NCBI GenBank assembly: GCA_008973525.1
Contig: WACJ01000306.1
Span: 248,001 to 312,000 of the forward strand
Reading direction: 5' to 3'
DNA length: 64,000 nucleotides
From: Stenopsyche tienmushanensis
Taxonomy: Eukaryota; Arthropoda; Insecta; Trichoptera; Stenopsychidae
Shown here: one piece after another, positions 47,539 through 60,197 of the stretch
Position numbering within the stretch: position 1 is the first letter of the stretch
How the letters are laid out: the number at the start of each line of letters is the position of its first letter
Program-made: the position numbers and the translations under genes
The notes under the pieces: model-generated
Seen by the model: only the letters and a program-made list of their open reading frames with translations
Databases searched by the model: none
What the model was told of the DNA's origin: nothing

Positions 47539-50500
47539 TAATCTTCAGATAATCCACTGGGGGTCGGCCAGCTTTGAATCCGGATTAAAATAACGACATC
47601 GACAAAAAACAAATATGTATTTAACAGTTTTTAATTGTTAAATGTACAATGATTTTACTTAAATGTGTCGTCATAACAATACTATTTCTTGGTTGCAATC
47701 TACCCTAATTGAATGTATCAATTACCCCTCATTCTCCGCTATGGGGGTTTTATTTATGAAAAAAAATAATGATCTGATGCATACTGATAAACATGATCTT
47801 AGTGATAAAATCATAATTGCTCAACGAGTATAATAAGTACCCGAACAGTGAGAGTTTATTTGGGTCCAGTTCAAGTACAAGGTAATATTGATTTTTTCAT
47901 AATCGTTTGCTAAATCATTGAAATTTTATTATAATTTCGCTTTTGAATGTTGAAATTACCTGAAATTATGATCATGAAGCGATCCCTGTTTAAATTCTGA
48001 CGCAATATTTTGTTCTTGAAATAAAATTCAAAATCAGTGCAAAAACTGTTGACAAGGATCTATTTGACTTCATTTTCGGCGTTCGGGTAACAAAACGACG
48101 TAATCTGGATAAGAATGCCCCCGCATAAGCATATAAGAATAATTCAATTTGCATAATGGAAGCTCAGAAAGTATGCAAAGTCCTAAAAAAATAGTCATTA
48201 ATTTAAAATTTAATCAGAGTGAGTAGTCCTTTCTGGAGAATGATCCGGCACAATGTTTTAAGTGTCGCGGTTGTTAGCCGCAAGTTGTATGCCGCATATA
48301 TTCTAATCCACCGCAAATTTGTCAGGTGTTTTGTTTGCAGGGGCAGAACGCGTGCCTTTGTCTCGGGGCGCGGCCCTCATACATATGTACGTCTTCCTTC
48401 CTTCCTTCCTTCTTCACTCCTCATAAATATTTATCTGCCGCAAGCCGGAGAGGATCCTCACACCTTCCGTATTCATGAATACAAATCAGAGATCGCTCTA
48501 AACAGAGCGATTCTCAAGGGGAACCTCGCACATAACCAGCGGACGCTATATATTTAATCTCCAGGATTACTCACTGAAATGCATTAAAAAGCAATTTTTC
48601 ACTTAAATTCATTACATTTTAAATTAACAAACATATATATGTGTTTGTAAGCAAGAGCTGTTGACAAAATTTGAGTTTTGAGCGTTCCCAAAGAAACCAA
48701 ACTGACAAGTGTTTTAAATGCTATATAATTTTACTCCATAATAAATACTACAAAACGACACACAGATATCAGAAGAAGTCTGTTTTTATAATTAGAAGAT
48801 AAAATCAAAATAATAAGCAATGAAAATTACAATTAAATGATCCTTAAACTTTTCCTTGAATTAGTTTGTCTTGTTTATTTAATATTTGAAGTAGTACTTG
48901 TTAAAGTCATATATTTGGGTTGAAATAAGTTTCAGAAGTTTTTCATGGAGATGATAAACATTAACTTTATAATCTGGCATATTATACTTCACCAAAGGTT
49001 TCCTTAGAATCTATCGAGAATTAGAACTCGGTATTAGACTTGATACTTTAACTTTTAAAATTGAAGATGATTTTACCGCCTTATTAAATTGAAAAAAAAC
49101 TGAAATCAAACCAGATCGTATTTCATAGAAGATAATAAACAAATCCGGTATGTAAACGTTCGGTTTCAATTTCATATATTCTGGTTGGATAAGATTTATC
49201 TAAAGTATAATTTTTCGTCTGAAAAATATTTTAGGATATGTTGTAATATTTTGTTAAGCATTCGAGCTATTTCCGAGAACTTCTCTATTGAATAATACGG
49301 GCATAAAAGCTTCAATGCTTGTTAGAAAACTTGCAAAAGGATTTTCTTATGTATATAGAAGAAAAGTGTTGCAGAATAGGATTTTCCAAGAAAAACATAT
49401 ATGGGACCTTTTAGGCTTGAAAGAAAATGGTTAAATTTGTAAGTTGATAATGATAACAGTGAACATTGTTTTTATTGTGAAAAAATATATTTTCTTTTTG
49501 AAGAGTTTAATTTGATTAAAAAATGAATCTGTATGGACTCTATTAAATTATTATATCTTTATAATATAATATTAATTTAAATGACATCTTCAGGTGTTTA
49601 AGAAGCACTGATATGGAGCACGATCCAAGTATTTTGGTGTCAGAGCAGTTAAAGTGATAGTAATTTTTCAATACACGTTTCTTGCGAGATTTATTAGTCA
49701 GGTACTTCGCAGCGCTTCGGAGATACGGGGGAGGAATCTAATAGTCAAATGGCGAAAGAATAAAATTAAAAATACATTTAGACAACGGTGACAGTTCGCA
49801 TTGAAAATAATTTCGGAAGATGGTCACAATCATATTGTGAAACGTTCGATCGAAATATTTTAGTACACGTTCAATCAAATTAACGCTTCCGTTCATAAAT
49901 ATAATTGCCGTAAATATTAACAATGGCGATTTGATTGGTGGTGATTATTTAGGGTTTAATCCGTTTATTAAAATAATTGATCTGCGAGTTCAGGCGCATG
50001 TTTACGAAAGTATATTAAATATGTAGAGCTGCTCGGTGATAAATTGCCGCGAAAAATAATATAAACGAGCGTAGATCTCTCTTAATGTTTCGCGAAAATA
50101 TTATTTTTTCCATAAAATATGTTTTAAAGCAGCTCACCAAATAAAATAACGACGTTATTACTCCACGCACGGCACGAATGGAAAGCATCGCGCCGGGACA
50201 AATAGCGATCATGTAAAGTGAAACGAAGTGTACATTTAAATGTAATTGTTCGCATTCATGTGGTTATTAGTGCGAAAATGTTTGGGATTCCTGGGCTGAA
50301 GCTGGGGGTTGATAAGCAGGGTGGGAAGCGTCTTAAAGTGAGTAGGTTGGGTGGCTGAATAATCAGTGTTTGGTGTAATGGATCGTCTATCGCACCATCG
50401 CCATATCAACTTCCTAATTCAACGCCACTCCGATGACAACGAATGGGATTTTTTTTTTTTTTTTTTTATATTTATACTTTCGTCCATGACGGGGCTGCGC

Positions 50501-53500
50501 ACTTATCAGAATCTTCAAACTAGATTTTTTGGCCGAAAAGTTGAGAAAACGTTGCATTAGATTATGTACCGAATTACAAGAGCTCAACCCAAAATTAGTC
50601 CTAGCCTATTATATAACACATTGTAGCGAGTTGGATCATTATAAAGCTATTGAAAAGACAACATTTTAATATATAAAATATATTTTAAGCGATATTTTAA
50701 GGTATTTTATAAAGTATTTACATTTAAAAAATATACAATTTGATTACAAGTGACATTTGCATCCATTCAACACATATTCAATATTTATACATGCATTTCT
50801 CGAAAGAAGTATAAGTTTAACATTATTACTATTTTTAAATAATGTTTATTAATGTTGAAAACCCCTTTATTCTTTGACAATCTTACCCAATTTCATAAAA
50901 TTGTTTCAGTATTTAATTTTTATGAAACCCCGGAAAAATATCAAATAATGACATTCTAGGGGATGCTAAAATAAAATCAATAAAAACATTAAGATCAAAA
51001 ACTAAAAAAATATTTTATCAGGAATTGAAAATTCCCGTGTATGATGGCCACTGTAATGAACTTAAACTGTAGAAATGCCATTTTGGATTAAAAATAATAA
51101 TTTTCACAACCTGGATTTGAGTCGAACTTTGATTGGAAAAGTCCAGAAGCTTATACATTTTACCAACACTTCATATTGGTTAGTTTCAAAATCAGTATAA
51201 TATGCTCACGTTTCTGTAATAAATACATCAACATGAACGATAAAAGTGTTGATGTTTCCTTTTTGAAAACTGTATAGAATTTCCATCAAAATGCCACAAT
51301 TGTAAAAATTAATTTTCTATTAAATATCTTATTGCAAATTTTCAATATTTAAGCATTCTCATGGTGCCCAAACAACATAGTGGTGACAAACATAAACTTT
51401 TATAATACAGATTGTACGCGATTACACATAGATACAATTAAATAATTTTAGTACGAGCCTTCGTCAAGACATTTTTAACGTTGAAGCTAGATGTTAAAAA
51501 TAGCGATTTTTATTAAACTTTTATGCAGCACTGGCGCACGTCCTTCAACCGTGAAATATGTCTTCTATTTGGTCTTTCTTCCTTGTGTCTTTCCGTGCAT
51601 TATTTAATGGATAATAGGAGCTGGAGGCTTATTTTGCACGATATTTTGAAAATATTAATATTATCTTCGTTTGATAGTTATAAGGATCTCGGTAGCATTA
51701 ATTATTTGGAAAAATGTCTGTGTAAATATTCTTCCACATGTTGAAATTTCGATGATCTAAATTTTCGTACGATGGAATGGAAAAAAACAAAAGGTTTTGC
51801 TCTTCTGTTTACGCGTAGATTGTCAGCTTGACATTTGAAATCTATGCTTTGCCATTTTTATTTTATAAACACATTTCAAAAGGATTCGCAATTATTTTAA
51901 ACCGATACAATTTATTTTACTCCGACAGAGTATTTCCTTATAACATAATCATTACTTGGATATCGACATCGAATATTGTGATGAGATTTCACGTGAGCTT
52001 TTCAACAAAATCTAAAGTAAAAAAAATATTTTTCTTACATTAATTTTGCGAAAAAATAAGTGTCAAAGAACAAAAACATGAAATAAGAATATTTTTTATC
52101 ACAAAGACTCTTTGTTTTTATGAAATGATCCCAGCCTCGTTATTTTTGATATACTGTAACGATAACTGCAAATAACGTAGAGGACAAGGATAAAAATATC
52201 CTTGTATATACGATAAGTATCTGATATTGTAAAACTGCACAAGGGTTTTCGTTTTGGGCTCATAATTTTAAAGAAATGTTGACCTGTTGTTTCATTCCAT
52301 TTTTGTGAATTTGTTGAGGAATAAAATGTGATGACGAAGGAAAAATGTCGTTTACCGAGTGAAAGTTTTTCCTTTATTTGTCCTGTGTTTTTTAAACAAA
52401 GCTTGATTTAATTAAATGCAATAATCTCACAGATTTTATTATATTTTTAATCTTTACTGTTAATACAAATTCCATTATTTGCTTTTTTATTATCATTAGA
52501 TTATACCTATGAATAATATATGATATTGAATTATTATCAAGTATTTCTCCTTTGTACCTTTGTCTTTAACACAATTATTTGCAGCAAAGAGACTTTTATG
52601 AATTTGCAAAGTCTAGTCAAGGACGGGTAAGATTCAAAATAAAATATTAAATCATTTGAAGGTGGAAATAATGACTCCTTAGAGAGTGAAACAAATGGCC
52701 TGCTTCAATATGTACACGATCTTAAGCTGGTAAAATTCACAATAGGAGTGGTATAATATTATTATATGTATTAAAAAAATGTTAATTCTTGTTAAAAGTT
52801 ATGTCTTTATATATTCCATGTTCATCAAATAAAAAAAAAATATTTTCATATTTTGTTCAATATGAATTTAAATATATTATCAATATATTGATGAAAGTGT
52901 TAATATATCAACATCATTCTGTAAAATAATCACTTACAAATAAATGTTATTAACGTATTATGTAATGAACAACTGTAGCTTAAAGGCGCACCTTTCATAT
53001 GAAGAAGTTTCCCTGCCGCACCTGTATATATGTAGATCGTATATATTTTATATCTTAATTCATATCTCTTAATTTAATTTCATTGAAAAATTTAACTAAT
53101 GAAATTTCCACAATTCATTAAAACCAATCATCTTAACGTTTAACCTATAAATATGATATAAAATATATAATAACGAATTCGATTTAAAAATAAAAGCCAC
53201 GAGTAAGAAATGTAGTATAAAGTTTTTGAATGATCCTGTTGATCTGTTGTCGATGATGAGTCTCGTTATCAAGATTTAAATCCTAGTAAAAGGTTATTTT
53301 TAATTAAATCGATAAACCATAGTTAAAAAATTCTTCAAATAATAAAGCGATATGATTTTCATTTAATATTAAAATAATGTGTATAATTATATTATAGCAC
53401 ATAAAATCTAATATTATTTAGAACAGAACAACTTTTGGATATTTTTCAATAAGCATGTGTTCTGAATTTATACAAACTGTAGTCGAGGAGACATCAAATA

Positions 53501-56500
53501 TTTTTCTCGAATTGAAAGAGAAGCTGTAAAAAGGAACAAAAGAGATAAACCGTATTTAAATTCTATAAAGCTTGCGACAACAACTTCTAGAGCAGTGTTT
53601 TTCTGGCCATTTTGTAAAATTGAAATATGGTTACAATAACATTATTATGTGATAACATGTAACTTTTTAAATAAAAAAATATTAGATCAAAGAAAAAACT
53701 TACAGAGCGTATGACAATATAAAAAAACGTTTCCAAGAATTCGAGTCGGCTTAAATCGGTGATACAGTGGAATTAATATTTTCCGAAAAAGTTCAACAAA
53801 ATAAAAAACACAAAAATTTTTTGGCAAGAGCAGGTAGAAAAAAAGTCTTATTACATCTTGAATCGTGGAAGATGGCATTTGCGCTCGCTTTTATTTTGAT
53901 AAACTTTAAATTATAACTTATTTCTGAATAAGAATAATTGCAGTTTTAGAGAGGAGATGAGCTAAACGCATAAAATTTGGAAATATCTATTTTTTATAAT
54001 ATCGAATTTGGAACCACTTTTACTATTATCTTTATGACAAAAAAGTGTATGGTGATATAACAGCGGATTCGCAATATAAATTATCAGAAAAGTCGAGGTC
54101 TCTGCCCTCTACTTAGCAGGTATTAAAATCCTACAAGGCAAGAGAGGGTTTAAAATACGATTTTTTTCAGGATTACGGATTAAGTGTAAGTTTTGGCTAA
54201 CAAAAATTCTTCATTCGTCGAAGCGGTTCGTCTTTGAAGTCTCGCAGTTGGGTGTCTCTTTCCAAAAGTCTTGTAAATAAAACCCTCAAAAGATCGGTTG
54301 TTTTTTATTGCTTTGATAATCTTTAATGAACTTTAGCTGCATTTAACTTCCGTTCAGTAGTGAACTCACCTCGTGGGTTTTTCAAAATATAAACGATTCT
54401 GAATACTTAACTACTACTGTAGACTTAAACTGAGGCTACTTGAGTTTCAAGTTAAGCCGCTAAATCATTTTGCTATTTACATAAATATATAAATAGTTGA
54501 TATAAAATATATTATGCTTAAAAAAGTTAGCTTTTGTGGTTTAAGAAGCAATGCTTGATATAAGAGATGAAATAACTATCATTTATAAATAATGTCATAT
54601 TTAAACATCGCTCTTATTTCTTATTTACAGTCATAAAGAACCTACGCGATTTTGTCGACATTCAACTTTTTTTTCATCCAAATCGAATTTTGAGAGAGGA
54701 AAAGCACAATAGGCATGGCAAAAGTCTTCCACTTCAGACATGATCGTTATTGGAGCGAATCCGGCATTAAAACAATTATCCAACTGGGAACTTTGAAATA
54801 TTTCCTCGATTTCATTCAATTATAAATTAATATCTGAAAATTGAATTTACATTCGATTAACGGCATATCCCGTTAAATAGAAATTTTCCGCGGAAAAAAT
54901 ATTCGAGCGTTCGAATTTATTCAATTAATCCCGAATTTTCACAATCGACTCGAATCAGTAATGAACGAGGGACGAATTGTACTTTGGATTGGCTAAACGT
55001 TCCTTTGGCCAATTACAGATATTCGTTGCTTCTAATTTTAGCAATTTATGTGTTTCCGTAAAAAAAATTGAGCAGTCAAATACGCCAATGCTAAAAATCA
55101 TTCAGGCCGTCAGAGAAAAATAAATGTCCATACGCGTTAAGACTTGTAGAGCTCAAAAAAAATGATAAAGAAAAGTAACATACTCGTCAGAGCATAAGAA
55201 CGTCAGAATACTTTTCCATACGAGAATACTATCTATTTTATTGTCAGTTTGTATTGAGTCATGATTCAGGAAACACGTGTTCTCAGTTATGTGAAAGCTA
55301 AGCATTTATTCACTTTCTTTTCTAAAATTAAGGAAAGGCAATGGATGGATGTTTATATACAAATTTGTTCTCAGAAATAACCTATAAACGATTTATCATT
55401 TTCGTATTGAAAAACTCATTGGAAATCGAAATCTCTTTAAAGTATAATATAATCGTTACTTTATTAGCAAATTTACATTTTGCATTATAAGCTGCGCCAT
55501 TAAAAATATATATAAATTTATTTTTGGGACAATGTCATGGCAAATTTGTGCATAAGATAAAAATGAAAGATCATAAAGACGAAAAAATGCTTTATACTCA
55601 AAGCAAGCCGAAGGTGAAACTTGATAGTCTGTCAATATAATAATTGCTATTATAATATTAGCGAGTCAAAAGAATCGATAGCTCTGTCATAGAAGACTTA
55701 CTGAGGTATGAATATGATGGCTATTTTTGGATTCGTATAATCATCAAATATTTCCAGGATTTTGAGTAAGCGAAGTTCAACGAAGTATATCGATGTACGA
55801 CGATATGTTCTTTACACCATCGTGTATTTTTTGCTCTATACAGATCATAGTTATCGAGAATGTTAGAAAAGATATAAAAAATAACATGACTTAAAAAATA
55901 AGGCCTCTGATATTACAAGGGGGTTTCGTAAAAAATATTAATGTTGAATCCAATCTCCGAAAGAAGCATTTTTGATATACGGATATAACGAGCTTAAACA
56001 TAGTATATCCTTTATTATCTAGGATAATAAACTGAGACTGAAAATAATGAAAATTCGAGTAATCCCATGAATACACTTATATTTTGTTTAGAAGTAACAT
56101 GGTTAAAATTCTACCAAAAAATATTTATTTAACATTGAACATCATCTGAGTGTTAATGGACTAGTTTTAAAACTCTCATGGTAAAGTTTTGAGTTTATAT
56201 GTAGGCTATGAAAAAAATCATCTTGCCAAAAAATTAGAGAAGCTCCGAAGTATTTATTTATTCGGTTAATCGTCTTGATTTACGTTTACTCTTATTTTCT
56301 GTCTCCGAAAAAGCAATACTGAGTAATACTACTACTGAGTCGAACTTTTAAGTCGGGTAGGGCTTATTAGTAACTGATTTGTAATAACTAATACAATTAT
56401 ATTTAAAAATAACGATGATTTTGTTATTCGCTCTTATGGAATACATGAATATTATTTACCCACAGAAAATATACAGTATCACAAGTGAAAAAATCGTAAA

Positions 56501-56676
56501 GAACATCTGTTTTTTTTGTTGTCCCAATGCATGATTTTACAGCCATACGGAGGATTAGAAACTCTTTAACATCCCGCCATAAGAATGGATCACATATAAG
56601 CATGTAATTCTTTCAAATTCATCAATAAAATGTATTGAACATATGTTCAAATACTTGTACAATTAATCAATAATCT
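47539..56676. other. Long AT-rich non-coding stretch
   Basis: About 9 kb without a gene. A CpG-richer island lies at 48210-48560. It contains (CTTC)n near 48392-48411 and a 112-codon frame with no recognisable domain. A T18 run lies near 50450-50467. A TTAACGG-catatc-CCGTTAA hairpin lies at 54857-54876. A GGGAACG-type motif lies on the minus strand at 48670-48689. Other frames are short and AT-biased. Confidence 0.55.
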
Positions 56677-57008
56677 TCGAAATAGTACCATCTTGCGTTA
56701 ATATACTCCTGAAGGCGGTGCTGCCAAGCCTGAAACACCTTCTCAAAGATGTCCTTTTGAACCGATGTAATGTGGTGTTGGATGTTTTCGATCGTGTCCC
56801 AATGTTTTCTTTTCAAGACTTCTTTTAAGCGAGGAGATCATAAAGTCTGGGGAAGCCAGGGATGCAGATCCTGGTCAGGAAATCGTTGACAACTAAGTCG
56901 CTGTGGCTTAGCGCTTTCTCTTAGTGAAGTTTTCGTGCGTCTTTGTGTAAAAATCTTCGGTTATAATGCGATAAACAATTGTTTTTGTCATGTTCTTGCT
57001 ATCCACTA
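56677..57008 (-). pseudogene. Mariner transposase remnant
   Basis: Read on the minus strand, 56835-56677 gives LKEVLKRKHWDTIENIQ, then SVQKDIFEKVFQAWQHRL, then EYINARWYYFE. This is the mariner C-terminus: 'LK...FDTIE.IQ', 'F...F..W..R....I...G.YFEG'. Upstream pieces in other frames give MTKTIVYRIITEDF (helix-turn-helix-like, near 56990) and PGFPRLYDLLA (near 56865, resembling the SPDL.P.DYFLF segment). Stops, frameshifts and a large loss of the DDE core make it inactive. Confidence 0.75.
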
Positions 57009-59208
57009 AAGGCTCAACCGTCTCACAGAATTAAAATAATTATGTATACACGTCATATTTTCATCTTTTTAGGAGGTCGATAGATATGGGTGGTGATGGT
57101 CGATGGTCTTTGGATTGCTTCAAATAGTGGTTCGCGGGAACAGACGCCCTGACTCTCAGATAGCTCGGAGCCGACTTTTAAATGGTGTACTTTAAAGCTA
57201 ACACTCCCTATAATCTAACCCAGCTGGTTAGAATGCGTCGCGGGTGTCTTCGCACCTGGAAAGAATTGGACGCATCCTGTATATTATCCGTTTAATCTAT
57301 ATTATATATTCATTTTCTTGTACGTTCTATGCACTCACCTCAGAGAGTCACCTGGATGAATGTATCAAAGAGCGTTTTTTGCAGCTATCCTAATAAGCGA
57401 TTCGGGTAAATCAGCGTCGATTATAAACAGAGTCATTTGAAATGATTGAATCTGAATCATAGAAGTAGGTTTTTTTTAGTGTTAAACCTCTGTACTGTGT
57501 CTTGTCATCAGCTTATGCTCTCCAATGAACGTCTTCATGCGTGTTCATTCGCTATTGGAACGTGGATGATCAGAAAAGAAGGAAAGAGATAGTCAGTAAT
57601 GTAAATTTGCCTTTTCCAAAATCTTTGTACTCCATTCTTGAATAGCTGGTCACAGCTGCGAGACTGCAAGCGATGCCGGCAGGAAAAACACGTCTTCCCG
57701 CAGTCAATTTCTTTCTTCACAGCCGCCACTTTTTCTTCTTAAAAAAATGTGAAGAAACCGCTGTTTATTTCACTTTTTTTTGCTGATGTTGAACTTAAAT
57801 ATTATATATAAAAAGAACCAAGTTATTTTAACAGTTATTTTTTAATATATGTAAATATAATTGGAAAACACTTTTATATCGACCTATAAAAATTTAAAGC
57901 TATCATTTAAAAGGTACACACACTTAATGACTTTCGTAAGTCTTTACACACGTTATCGAACATTCTTTATTCATAAATATGTATGAAATAAAGCGTGTCG
58001 TTGTAAACTTTTTCATTCACAAAATTTTAGGTCGTCTTGCGAACAAATATTTACGCTAGAAAAAATAAGATATTAAAAAAGTTAGGTCATGCTCAAAGAA
58101 AGCAAATTCCGTTTACGAGGCCTCTAGGCATTGATAAGGCAATAAATGTATAAAATCTCATATTGAAATTTAGCTTTGAGATTCAATGGCTTCGAGCGTT
58201 CGTGAAAAAAATTGATTCGATCATACGAACCTAGCGTAATAACTTAATCGTTCTCGATACTCTATAAATACAAATGTTTATCACGAAAAAAAATATAATT
58301 CCGAATAAGGTATGAAAATATCACGGACGAAGGCGCAAAAATTACTTGGAATGAGACCCTCTTAGCTTATACTTTGTTGCCTGTTTGCTCAATGTTTTTT
58401 TATCGAAGTTAAATTTGTCCCGGCTGAGTATCACACCCCGCTACCCAATTAGTACATTTGGCCATTCTAAATTGGACAGGGAGGGTGGGTGTGTTTTTTT
58501 AGCTTTTCAGGTTTTTCTGATTTCAAATAAATTTAAAGAAAAGCTAAGCACAATTAAATTCGTTTACCGTTGTATTTTTTTTATTCATTTGAAATAATTG
58601 TAATCTGCTTTCGAAATCAATAATGAATCGACCCGAAACCCTAGTTGTATTTTACAAGTAACATAGTTCTAATAACATTAATTATAGTTTTGATTGAATA
58701 GATATTTGCGGTTAAGTATAATATAATATAAAATGCGCTCTCGATTATCCAGATATATTAGTAGCAGACACGAACACTTTTAAATCTCATTTAAGTCATA
58801 TTACTAACATTTATCATTCAACTAATTACTTATCAACTAATTTTGCAGGTTATTTTTTTCTGGATTCATTATGATTGTGCATTTATCTACAATTTGAGTT
58901 TCCATGGGAACGTTTACCATAAGTGAACTACCGTGATCGCTAGAACTGCAGTTGATATTGAATTAATTTATGGAAAACAACAATAACTAACTTGAAAATA
59001 TTAATATTAACCTCCAATATATTATTCATATTCTGCACAGAAAAAATATATGTCCGTGAGAACGCTCAAATAACTAAAAAAAATATATATAAGTGTTCAA
59101 TAACAAAACAATTTTTATCTATTATAAGACGTTATAATCATGAAAATATGAATTTTTATAGCGCTTAAAATATCTCAAGCGTACACGTTATTATATCATA
59201 TTTATTAT
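57009..59208. other. Non-coding stretch, possible mariner 5' flank
   Basis: The minus strand from about 57289 reads ATACAGGATGCGTCCAATTC, which could be the outer end of the mariner copy. A matching right terminus below 56677 was not found. A 64-codon minus-strand frame at 57535-57729 is Cys-containing but not recognised. GGGAACG-type motifs lie at 58902-58915 and 59051-59070. The rest is AT-rich. Confidence 0.45.
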
Positions 59209-59390
59209 ACACTTGAGTCTGTTTTTATGCGATAAATACGTTCCACGGGGAGTCGCTTATAAAAAATCCGCATAAAAAAAGACTTGAACTACGAAGAAAA
59301 TTGAGGGATAGGTTTCGTTATTTTTAAAAACCGCATAACTTCAAACCAATGTGATGAAATGTAGCAAAACCGCATTAAAAAAACTTTTCG
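59209..59390 (+). mobile_element. Miniature element with TTTTTATGCG termini, copy 2
   Basis: The left end acttgagtctgtttttatgc (59211-59230) is inverted at 59270-59290 (gcataaaaaaagacttgaac) with few mismatches. Further modules ccgcataacttcaaac and ccgcattaaaaaaactttt follow, as in the 46239 copy. It is a non-autonomous foldback-like DNA element of the same family. Confidence 0.55.
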
Positions 59391-59686
59391 AAGATTAACT
59401 AATATTTTTTACGCAGTTCGTGATATGGAGACATGCAATTCTCAAGTTCGGGCTGGAATTTAAAAGCTCGTTGAGTCATGTACAATAAATATATTTTCTA
59501 ATTTATTGCAAAGTTGACTATGTTCTTGTAAAATCTTTACAGTAAGGGGGACAGGAGTTTCTTCCACTTCTATAACGTCTTCTGTTTCTTTGCTGCCATA
59601 TAACATCAAACCAATAATATTATTCAAATATCCTCAAGCAATTCGTCAAAATCATTTTGAGAAAAAGTATAGTAGAAAAAGTGTTC

Positions 59687-60197
59687 TTAACCTTTTGAGG
59701 AGCGAGCATATTTAAAATCGATGAAGTCGTTGATGCCATAATCGCTTTACACCGATTACTTTCTGTCAGCTCCTAACAGCGTAAGAAAATCATCAATTCG
59801 AAGCATAGTCAATTGTAAATAAACACTGTTGATAACATACAAGACCACGTCATTTCTTTACATAAATAATACACAAAAAATCGATTCATTTACTCCTGCT
59901 TTACAAGGAAATGATAGTTGAACAAAGATTCATCACGAACAGGAAGCAAATTTTGGTAATTTCTTTGCGTAAACCAATAACAGACTTGAAATCGAAATCA
60001 TTATTAGTTGATAAATTTGGGCTAACGATCTCTACAATCGTGCGATGTATGCGTGGAAGCTCTCCGTCTCTGTCTCCCGAACTGCGCTACGTTCTCTCTC
60101 TGTCTCTGTCTGTCTCCGAGCTAAATGTACCAGAGTGCTCTTTCGAATAAGTGGATGGCAGTCCCAGGTCCTGGGATAGTACTCCTTTAGGGGTTAA
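59687..60197 (+). mobile_element. 511-bp piggyBac-like TTAA element
   Basis: TTAA (59687-59690) is followed by CCTTTTGAGGAGCGAGC. The right end, on the minus strand from TTAA (60194-60197), is CCCCTAAAGGAGTACTA. The ends share CCYYTWRAGGAG. The left 80 bp match the solo end at 7520-7613 on the minus strand, which confirms a dispersed family. A CT-rich (ctgtct)n microsatellite lies at about 60058-60118 and a cccaggtcctggg palindrome near the right end. A 79-codon frame inside has no recognisable domain. Confidence 0.72.

Noticed and set aside
48219..48557. 112-codon frame across the 48.4-kb island
   Set aside because: Crosses a (CTTC)n microsatellite, has no domain signature and no codon-bias evidence.
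57535..57729. 64-codon Cys-containing minus-strand frame near the mariner relic
   Set aside because: Does not match mariner or any domain I recognise; adjacent frames are equally open.
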